This document shows, in pieces, positions 1 through 6,017 of a stretch of DNA of 15,634 nucleotides. The DNA comes from Thalassiosira profunda (taxonomy: Eukaryota > Bacillariophyta > Thalassiosirophyceae > Thalassiosirales > Thalassiosiraceae): the NCBI GenBank assembly GCA_036939355.1, contig JALLAP010000253.1, forward strand, positions 1 to 15,634. The letters run 5' to 3'. Each line of letters begins with the position of its first letter. Position 1 is the first letter of the stretch. Below the pieces are notes generated by a model that was given only the letters and a program-made list of their open reading frames with translations, was not told the origin of the DNA and did no database searches. The translations under genes and the position numbers were made by a program.

Positions 1-554
1 GCGAGGGTGACCGTGTCGACGGAGAAGAAGCCCTGGACGTCCCCGCTCCCGTACTGGATGTGGAAGTCGCTCCCGTCCTTCTGGAAGGTCGTGCTCTTGG
101 CCTCGTCGTACTTCTTCTTCCCCCCGTTGATGAACCAGTAGCCGCAGTTCTTGCAGTCGACCTTGGGCACCCAGAGGTTGGACGAGCCGGTGTCGAAGAT
201 CACGGTAAATTCTTGCGGCGGCGTCCCGAGCTCGACGACCCCGTAATACTGCGCGTTGGAATAATCCTTGATGATGACGTTCTCGCTCTTGCCCTCCTCC
301 AGGGCGGCCTTCTGCTCCTCGAACGACGCCGTCGCGCCGCGGAGGGCGACCTGGCCGGCCTTCTTCGCCATCTCGACCGCAGCGGAATTTCCGGCCGCCA
401 TGGCGGATTTGAGGGCCTCGTTCTCGCGCTTCAGGTGGTCGGCCACCATCTCGTGATCGGACCGCTTGTGGAGCTTCATCCGAACGAGGCCACCATCGTC
501 GGCCGCGGCGGCCACGGACAGGGCGGAGGCGAGGGCTAGGGCAGAGAGCTTCAT
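1..554 (-). CDS. Pepsin-like aspartic protease (family A1, cathepsin D-like), 5' part only
   Basis: This is an aspartic endopeptidase that probably acts in the secretory pathway, vacuole or lysosome. Reading leftward from the ATG at 552-554 gives 184 complete codons, open to the window edge. Residues 1-17 form a clean signal peptide ending in an alanine run. A propeptide follows, beginning around the basic stretch LVRMKLHKRS and rich in Lys, Glu and Ala. The mature domain starts near YYGVVELGTPPQEF. The first catalytic motif, FDTGSSNLWVP, places the catalytic aspartate at D121. Y168 in QYGSGDVQGF is the flap tyrosine, and a Cys pair (C134, C137) lies between them. The second catalytic Asp motif and the C-terminal lobe lie beyond base 1. 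Family members are usually 380-430 residues, so slightly under half is present. No intron is needed in the visible part. Family identification is secure; the substrate is unknown. Confidence 0.93.
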   Translation of the reverse strand, partial: MKLSALALASALSVAAAADDGGLVRMKLHKRSDHEMVADHLKRENEALKSAMAAGNSAAVEMAKKAGQVALRGATASFEEQKAALEEGKSENVIIKDYSNAQYYGVVELGTPPQEFTVIFDTGSSNLWVPKVDCKNCGYWFINGGKKKYDEAKSTTFQKDGSDFHIQYGSGDVQGFFSVDTVTL

Positions 555-939
555 CGTGGCGAGGTCGGTGAAAGTGTGAGCGGTGAGCGCCGCCGCTCGA
601 CGTTCGGTTCAGGACCCGAAGTGGCAGCGACCTTTGGATTTGGGGGTAAACAATTCGGGGTTGATCAAAAAAATTATACAATTAGACCTTATTATTTAAT
701 CTACAGAATTAGTTTAAATTAGGGTTGACACTAAGAACAGATGAGCCCAAGAGTATTGATTCCTCCCGTACAATCCGCACGTAGAAATTTCCGCAATTTG
801 ACCCCGGGTTCGCGCCTTCTAGCCAGCACATCTAGCTGGCACAGCACGAGAAACAGTGCTGGGCAGCTTTCAATGGGGAAAGAGAAAGGATCGAATACTT
901 TGATCATTGCTTGAACATTTGCTGCGTTTGTGAAGATAT
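555..939. other. Intergenic region with AT-rich island
   Basis: These 385 bases lie between the start of the aspartic protease and the stop of the plastid-type gene, both on the minus strand. They should therefore hold the protease promoter and the neighbour's 3' end. Positions about 652-728 are strikingly AT-rich (runs of A, TTATTATTTAA, AGTTTAAATTAG) against the GC-rich surroundings. Bases 822-863 contain inverted repeats, described separately. I found no coding sequence with convincing protein character and no tRNA-like fold. One minus-strand open frame reaches into this region from 1072, but it is a shadow overlapping the 3' end of the neighbouring gene. Confidence 0.6.
822..863 (-). repeat. 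Overlapping inverted repeats (competing hairpins) in a likely 3' UTR
   Basis: GCCAGC (822-827) pairs with GCTGGC (835-840) across a 7-base loop. CAGCAC (842-847) pairs with GTGCTG (856-861) across an 8-base loop. The 7-mer CCAGCAC (823-829) can instead pair with GTGCTGG (856-862), which would open both local hairpins. The block lies about 80-120 bases past the stop of the minus-strand gene ending at 940, so it would fall in its 3' UTR if the transcript extends that far. The pairings are read directly from the sequence; any function is inference. Confidence 0.4.
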
Positions 940-2166
940 CTAAACCTCGATGATACCCTCCTTCACCAATTGCCGCACAATGAACCCGGAAATGAAAGTT
1001 GGTTTCGTATCCGCCGTGCCGATGCTCGCTCCGTCGGCCTCCAGCACCCCCATCTCGATCAAAGATACCCACTCCCGCTCGATTTCCGTCGTTCCGAACA
1101 AATCGAACGCCGGCGGGGTATCTCCCGCAAGGCCCAGTGTCTTTGTAACATCAAACGGAAGATACACCCCGTGGATGGTGTTACTGACGTTGTTTGTCGA
1201 TATGTGCGTGTGCACCCTGCCGTATCTGTCCTTGTGCGGGTCCCTCCCGCTCTTCAACATGCGCGCGGGTCGGCTCTCAATTTCGTCCCGCAGCTCCTCT
1301 GCATTCGTTGACGGCAACGGCATCGGGCACGGCATCTGCGGAAACATGGTGTATATTCGTGCAGATTCGGCCAGCGTCGACGGAGGCGGGGCATCCTCAA
1401 AGTCCACGAAGCGATGTTCCGTCGCCTCATCGATCTTTGCAAATAGGCCGCTCATTCGAAGCGACCCCTGAATTGCTGCAATGCTGTTGGAACAGCCGAG
1501 AATCTTCTGCACAACATCGTACGTGTTCCTCTCAAATGCACTCAGTGCATCTCCGTCCTTCGTTTTGCCGTATAGAATCGTTCGCAGCTCGTCTCGAATC
1601 CTCGACGCATACCTCTGCAGATCTGGATCGTCGACATCCGCTGTCTCGCTAAACGCGTCCTTCCGGATGTCAATCTTTGCATAGCTCCAGGACGCCTCTC
1701 CCTCAGGAAACTCTGGATAATTGCAGGCATCGAACGTAACCTCCGGCTTCGCCGCCTCGTACCCCCTCGGAGGACTCGCCCCCGCCGGAATCCACCGCGT
1801 CGCCGGCACTCCCGTGCCCAGTCCGAACTTGGAGGTGCCGTTCGCGGATCTCCGCACCAAGATTTGTGTTTCCTTTTTCTGCGTCGACGGGATCTTTATG
1901 CGACGGTAGGCGACGACGAAGAACTCCACGGGCCACAGCTCCGGATTGCTCTGGTAGCGCTTGATGTAGTCGTCGTCAGGTATTGGTGGGCAGCCCGCGT
2001 TGTTGGCCGTGAGATCTTGGGGCGCCCAGGTGCACTCTGCGGCCATCGCGCGCACGCTCCGCGGTCGTCGGCGCCGGCGCGACGGAGGGGCGAACGACGC
2101 CCCATCTTGCGGTTGCAGCAAGAGGAGGGCGCTGTGCAAGTGGAGCAGCCGACGCGGTGCTTTCAT
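940..2166 (-). CDS. Unrecognised protein with plastid-type bipartite leader
   Basis: This 408-residue uninterrupted frame runs from an ATG at 2164-2166 to a TAG at 940-942. I do not recognise the family. The N-terminus is basic, then hydrophobic (HSALLLL, residues 11-17), then has ASFAP at residues 23-27 followed by an Arg-rich stretch. That arrangement matches the signal-plus-transit leaders of complex red-derived plastids, where the Phe of an ASAFAP-type motif is critical. A mature protein probably begins near residue 40. Residues 45-175 contain many aromatic and strand-like segments (WPVEFFVVAYRRIKIP, TRWIPAG, ASWSYAKIDIRKDAF). Residues 185-250 look helical. Residues 315-345 hold a His- and Asn-containing stretch (RVHTHISTNNVSNTIHGVY), and the last 50 residues are compact and hydrophobic. 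There are no obvious membrane spans after the leader. The gene is divergent from the FBT transporter 209 bp away. A frame-shifted upstream hydrophobic segment (about 2190-2251) lacks an ATG, so the 2166 start is preferred. Function is unknown. Confidence 0.8.
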   Translation of the reverse strand: MKAPRRLLHLHSALLLLQPQDGASFAPPSRRRRRPRSVRAMAAECTWAPQDLTANNAGCPPIPDDDYIKRYQSNPELWPVEFFVVAYRRIKIPSTQKKETQILVRRSANGTSKFGLGTGVPATRWIPAGASPPRGYEAAKPEVTFDACNYPEFPEGEASWSYAKIDIRKDAFSETADVDDPDLQRYASRIRDELRTILYGKTKDGDALSAFERNTYDVVQKILGCSNSIAAIQGSLRMSGLFAKIDEATEHRFVDFEDAPPPSTLAESARIYTMFPQMPCPMPLPSTNAEELRDEIESRPARMLKSGRDPHKDRYGRVHTHISTNNVSNTIHGVYLPFDVTKTLGLAGDTPPAFDLFGTTEIEREWVSLIEMGVLEADGASIGTADTKPTFISGFIVRQLVKEGIIEV

Positions 2167-2375
2167 CGTTCGTATCCAAGAGCGCGGCAGGCTGAGCGAG
2201 GGCGAGGGTGAGCTGGAGGAGGCACAGGAGGGCAGCTGTTCTTTGTGTCACTCACTGCGCCAGCAAGAAGAAGAGCAAAGAGCAAGCAAGAGCAAGAAGG
2301 TGAAGGTGAACTGAAACCAAATCTGACGACGCCGTTGCCTCCTCGAGAGAACAACGGCGGCATCGGCCTCATAAA
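2167..2375. promoter_or_regulatory. Divergent intergenic (bidirectional promoter) region
   Basis: These 209 bases separate the starts of the minus-strand plastid-type gene and the plus-strand transporter, so both promoters and 5' leaders must lie here or extend into neighbouring coding sequence. No clear TATA box or CCAAT box is positioned for either gene. The most visible element is the A/G-rich tract at 2262-2310. Assignment rests on gene orientation. Confidence 0.45.
2262..2310 (+). repeat. Purine-rich, GCAAG-repeating tract
   Basis: On the plus strand this stretch is almost all A and G, with irregular repeats of AGCAAG, AAGAAG and GGTGAAGGTGAA. It sits 66-114 bases before the transporter ATG, probably in its 5' leader. 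It is a low-complexity sequence, visible directly, and no function can be assigned. Confidence 0.5.
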
Positions 2376-4516
2376 ATGCACACCGACGGCCAATCGGCCC
2401 TAGACATTGACGAATACTCCGGGCCGCAGCAGCCAGACTCGCCCTCCAGCACGATGACGGGCGGCATCAACCTCCAGGACTACGCCACCGAGGCGGCCGT
2501 CGACGCCGCCACCGCGAACATTAACATCGACCCCTCCCCCCTCATCGGGGACGGCGACCGCGACCACTCCGAGCAGTCGGCGGGGGAGCCGGCGGGGGAA
2601 TCGACAAGAGAGGGCTTCAACGAAAACGAAGATTTCTCAAAGCAAATTGGTGGAGAGGAAGGTCCTCATGCACCGCACCCTCCGACGTGGCGCCATCCGA
2701 TCAGCTCGACGCGGACGTACTTCGAGGAACTCTCCGGCTTCTTCGGGTGGAAGTTCCTCTCCTGGCTCGCCATCGTCCAGTGCTTCGTGTCGGGCGGGGC
2801 CTTCTCCCTCGTCATGGCCCTCGGCCTCCCCCTGTACAAGGAATTGGGCATCGGGGCGAGCCGGCAGCAATTGTACATGAGTCTCATCATGAGCCCGTGG
2901 GCGATGAAGCCGTTCATCGGGGTGGCTTCCGATCTCTTCCCCATCATGGGGTACAACAAGCGCTACTTCGCGGTGTATTCGATCCTGATTGGGCTGTTGG
3001 GGTGCGCGGTGCTGCTGGGATTGTATCATTCGGGCGCCGTGACCGGGGCGGTGGAGGAGGGATCCGACGCAGTCCAACGATTGGCGGACTTCTCGGTGCT
3101 GTGCTTCACGGCTGTGAGCTACGAGGCCGCCACGCTCGATATATTGGGGGAGGGGAAGTATTCGGAGTTGATGCGGCTGTATCCGGAATCGGGCAGTTCG
3201 ATCATCTCGTTCAAGTTTGGGTGGAGTTTATTGGGCTCGATGGTCACGCAGGCGTACGTTGGCGTGAGTCTGATTGATGGCTTAGTGTGTCCATCTCTTT
3301 GCAAATGCCTGCTCATCACATTCGACAGCCACTGGCAGACGGCGGCTACTTCCATGTCCTCTTTTGGCTTGCGCTGGGGCTTTCGCTGGCGCCCTTCTAT
3401 CCCACGTTGGTGGGGTGGATCCCCGAGAAGAAGCGGACAGCAGAGGAACCAGGGATGAAAAACGTGTGCTGCAAGGAGTGCTGTTTGTACGACAAGGGGA
3501 GCTTCGAGGAGAAAAAGGCGCCCTTCGTTGTCATCACTCTCTGTGGGCTGTCGGCGCCGCTCTTGGCCGCATTGACGACGTATGCGGACCTGGCCATTGG
3601 GTTGAGCGTGGCCGCAGTGCTGATAGTGGCGTTTACGGTGGCCACCTACTTCATCTTCCCGAGAACCTTCTTTTGGGTCTTCCTCGCCATTGTGCTCTTC
3701 CAAATGAGCTGGATATCAATTGGGAGCGCGCTGGGGTATTATTACACCGCGAGCGAAGAATGTGTCCCGGGTGGTAAGTGCCGTTTTGCTTTCACGTTGT
3801 CAAGCACCAGATGTCATCTCACAGTTCACTTCTGTCAATGAAAAGGCCCGAACTTCGACTACACATATTACATCACCGTGACCGGCATCGTCGGATCCGT
3901 CGTCAATTTCTTCGCCGTCGTCCTCTACCAGAATTTCTTCTCTGACTGGCGATTCCGCCCGGTGCTCATCTTAACAATGGTCATTGGATCCCTCGCGTGC
4001 ATGGTGGACTTGATCATCATCATGCGGTGGAACGTGGCCATTGGGATACCCGACAAAGTTTTCTTTCTGCTTGGGAATGCGGTGTTCGAGAATATGGTCT
4101 ATATCATCCAGAGTATTCCAATGTCGGCCATCTACGCGAAGATTTCTCCGCCGGGGATGGAATCAGCGGTCTTTGCTTACACAGTTGGGATTGCCAACTT
4201 TTGCAACATGGTGTCGCAACTGCTTGGGTCAGGCGTCATACAATGGAGTGGCATGGTCACCGTGGGAGATCAATGCAATTTCGAGGCCCTGCCCTACCTG
4301 ATCGTCATCTTTCAGGTCTTGGTGCCTATGCTGGTGGGCGTACCAGCCTGTTTTCTGATTCCTAACGTGCTGCAGACGGAGAATCTACTGGATTGGGAGA
4401 AGGAGGGGTGGTACGAGGATACACGAAGGGAAGAGTTGGAAACGTCAGAGCACGGAGATGAGGATGGGGACGACGAGCCCGCAGAAGACTCGCGTCTGGA
4501 ATCCCATTTATTATGA
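2376..4516 (+). CDS. BT1/FBT-family membrane transporter (folate-biopterin transporter type)
   Basis: Exons are 2376-3263, 3329-3773 and 3846-4516, giving 667 residues. The family belongs to the major facilitator superfamily and moves folates, pterins or related solutes across membranes; the substrate cannot be read here. Residues 1-115 are a hydrophilic, acidic cytosolic extension. Membrane segments begin at about residue 126 (WKFLSWLAIVQCFVSGGAFSL). The family hallmark SPWAMKPFIGVASDLFPIMG lies at 173-192, followed by YNKRYF; its conserved Trp, Lys, Pro, Asp and Pro are present. Exon 2 carries PLADGGYFHVLFWLALGLSLAPF and a loop with paired cysteines (VCCKECC). Exon 3 holds the last helices, and an acidic Glu/Asp-rich tail ends the protein. 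About 11-12 membrane spans are visible. Both splice junctions restore frame (phase 0 and phase 1) and join typical family sequence. The 3' end converges on the epimerase gene, 46 bp away. Family call is strong; substrate and membrane are uncertain. Confidence 0.9.
3264..3328 (+). other. Intron 1 of the BT1/FBT transporter
   Basis: This 65-base phase-0 intron has donor GTGAGT at 3264-3269 and acceptor ACAG ending at 3328. Removing it joins QAYVG to PLADGGYFHV and bridges two frames that are both rich in membrane helices. Without splicing, the first frame runs on into non-family sequence and stops at 3458. Confidence 0.85.
3774..3845 (+). other. Intron 2 of the BT1/FBT transporter
   Basis: This 72-base phase-1 intron has donor GTAAGT at 3774-3779 and acceptor AAAAG ending at 3845. 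It contains an in-frame stop near 3839. Splicing restores the codon as GGC and joins ECVPG to GPNFDYTYY ahead of the next membrane helix. The acceptor lacks a strong pyrimidine tract next to the AG, so the exact acceptor is slightly less certain than the donor. Confidence 0.8.
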
Positions 4517-4531
4517 TTGCGGCAATCATAA
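4511..4531. repeat. Perfect 10-bp inverted repeat over the transporter stop codon
   Basis: TTATGATTGC (4511-4520) and GCAATCATAA (4522-4531) are exact reverse complements around a single G at 4521. The left arm includes the transporter's TGA stop (4514-4516). As RNA it could form roughly an 8-bp stem with a small loop. It lies in the 46-base gap between two convergent genes, so both transcripts could carry it. A role in 3' end formation is possible but unproven. Confidence 0.55.
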
Positions 4532-4562
4532 ACATATCAATGTATTCTAGCGTAGACAGATC

Positions 4563-5539
4563 TTAGGCATCCAAGCTTGTGATTTCCTGGGTAAAGCTCG
4601 CCTTCTTTCCGCCCTCCACTGCGGGCAGCCCGCTCAGCAATCCCGGCTCCACGCAGAGCATGTCCACATACTGGTCCGAGCCAAAGTCGCTCATCGCTTC
4701 GGCCTTTTCTTTGTGCGGGTTCCATACTACACAAGATGCCGGTACCTTCTTGCCGTCCACCTCGCCGTGTGCAGTGAGAGAGATATTGTTCGATGGCCCC
4801 GCGACAATGTTTAGGTTCAGCTCCAGCTGCCCATCGGGCGGGGTATAGATTCTGTCCACATTGAGGTTGGGCGCAGTCACCGGCTCCGCGCCCAACACAT
4901 ATTCTTCGCCCGTGATTTGGTCCAATACCGCATACCCATCGAGCCCTTTGACGTTGCATTTCTGTTCGTCCATGGCGCTTCTCTCCCCCACCAAAAGGTA
5001 GTTGTGTAGCAGCACCTGAAAGGGCCAGCTTTCCGTCCCGGTATTCTCCATTTCGATCGTCGTCTCAAATCCCTCCTTGGCGATAGTAACGGTGTACGTG
5101 CACCTTACGTCCAAGTTGGTATCGGCGCTCCACTTGCCGCCGCGGGAGTTGACGGCATCCTTCAGAGCAATCTCGAACGAGATGCCTGCCGAATCGTTGT
5201 TGTCGTAGCGGCTGCCCTCCACTTCCTTCCAGAGGTTGTTGCGGAGGAAGCCATGCTGCGGCATTGCCTTATCGGGTTGCCCAAATTGACTGCAATTGAA
5301 TTTGGTTTAGTATTGATACCATAGGAGATCATACGCAGCAGCCTCCCATCAACTCACGGGAAGCAGAGCGGAATGCCGCCCCGGATGGCCTTGGTCCCAT
5401 CCAGTTTGGCGTCACGCGAGAGGAAGAGGAGCTCGCGCCCCGACGCCGTCTTGTACGAGGTAACGTGGGCCCCGAAGGGGTAGACGGTGCACGCGGCACC
5501 GGAAGCGCCGTGCGTGATGGTGACGGGGGCTGTCGACAT
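4563..5539 (-). CDS. Glucose-6-phosphate 1-epimerase (hexose-6-phosphate mutarotase)
   Basis: Exons are 5539-5358 and 5289-4563, giving 302 residues, normal for the family. The enzyme interconverts alpha and beta anomers of glucose 6-phosphate and related sugar phosphates, linking glycolysis, the pentose phosphate pathway and storage-sugar metabolism. The ATG at 5537-5539 gives the expected start, followed by YPFGAHVTSYK, ELLFLSRDA and AIRGGIPLCFPQFG, with the phosphate-binding and family motif QHGF at residues 72-75. The likely catalytic pair is H156 in LLHNYLLVG and E275 in LCVEPG, as in the galactose-mutarotase fold. WNPHKEKAEAMSDFG before the Glu is also typical. The frame is open upstream of 5539 to 6013, but that part shows no family similarity and is excluded. 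No targeting peptide is visible, so it is probably cytosolic. It converges with the transporter gene. Confidence 0.95.
5290..5357 (-). other. Intron of the glucose-6-phosphate 1-epimerase gene
   Basis: This 68-base phase-2 intron runs leftward from donor GTGAGT (5357-5352) to acceptor TTGCAG ending at 5290. Splicing completes a Pro codon and creates the continuous family motif GGIPLCFPQFGQPDK, which straddles the junction. That match makes the intron model nearly certain. Confidence 0.93.
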
Positions 5540-5653
5540 GGTTGATGCCTCCGAATCGGGGAAGTGAGAGGTGGAGGAGACGTTTCTTAATGTCATCGAG
5601 TTTCGTACTATTCCTACGCATAAGGTCAAAAGATACATTTGCAAGGTGCAGGT
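5540..5653. promoter_or_regulatory. Upstream region of the epimerase gene
   Basis: These 114 bases precede the epimerase start on the minus strand and, if the small plus-strand ORF is real, would also serve it as a divergent promoter. No recognisable core element was found. Confidence 0.3.
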
Positions 5654-5920
5654 ATGGTGCAACAGGGCAGTGCGTTTGGTCCAGCGCGGCGGCAGAGCGA
5701 GCTCGCAATGGATCTGCCGCCCCCTTCGCCCCAGCCCAACATGCTTCAAGCGGCAGCGGGATCGGAGATTGCGACGGCGGCGAGAGTGGAGGGTCGGCCT
5801 GTCAGCCCTGACAAGGCCAAGACGAAGGAGACTAATTCGGTAGCACAAGCGGCGCAAGGTTGCGGGGATGGTTGCGGGGACGGTTGCGACAATTGCCTTT
5901 GCGACTGCTGCATATTGTAA
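5654..5920 (+). CDS. Possible small Cys-rich protein with C-terminal CaaX-like motif
   Basis: An ATG at 5654 opens 88 codons to a TAA at 5918-5920. I do not recognise a family. Residues 20-30 are Pro-rich (DLPPPSPQPNM), the middle is Ala-, Lys- and Glu-rich and probably disordered, and the last 20 residues contain seven cysteines (70, 74, 78, 81, 83, 85, 86) built on a repeated G-C-G-D unit. The final four residues, CCIL, fit a CaaX box ending in Leu, the type usually geranylgeranylated; nearby cysteines could be palmitoylated. If real, it would be a soluble protein anchored on a membrane by lipids, or a metal-binding tail. It occupies the only sizeable gap between the epimerase and eIF2D genes and keeps the strand-alternating layout. 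The DNA repeat (GGTTGCGGGGA units) could also produce such a frame by chance, so the call is tentative. Confidence 0.4.
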   Translation: MVQQGSAFGPARRQSELAMDLPPPSPQPNMLQAAAGSEIATAARVEGRPVSPDKAKTKETNSVAQAAQGCGDGCGDGCDNCLCDCCIL

Positions 5921-6017
5921 ATGGAGAAGCAATACATTCGTGTCACCGGTGAAAGGCTCAAAGAAAGATGTCTCCAGAGCAGAATGGAGCATAACATGTG
6001 TGCTTTTTCCCATGCAT

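Noticed and set aside
60..539. 159-codon plus-strand frame over the left end
   Set aside because: It is the complementary shadow of the aspartic protease, whose signal peptide, DTG motif and flap are clear on the minus strand.
795..820. tRNA T-arm-like GGGTTCGCGCC
   Set aside because: No matching acceptor, D or anticodon arms can be found at the right spacing on either strand.
731..1072. 113-codon minus-strand frame near the 3' end of the plastid-type gene
   Set aside because: It overlaps the conserved-looking C-terminus of the 408-residue frame in another phase and has no recognisable features.
2190..2251. Signal-peptide-like hydrophobic segment (AALLCLLQLTLALAQPAA) in another minus-strand frame
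   Set aside because: It begins with GTG, has no ATG and has an in-frame stop just upstream. No convincing splice would join it to the 408-residue frame. A very short leader exon cannot be excluded.
5540..6013. In-frame upstream extension of the epimerase (158 codons)
   Set aside because: The family start is matched at 5539. The extension shows no similarity and overlaps the small plus-strand ORF.
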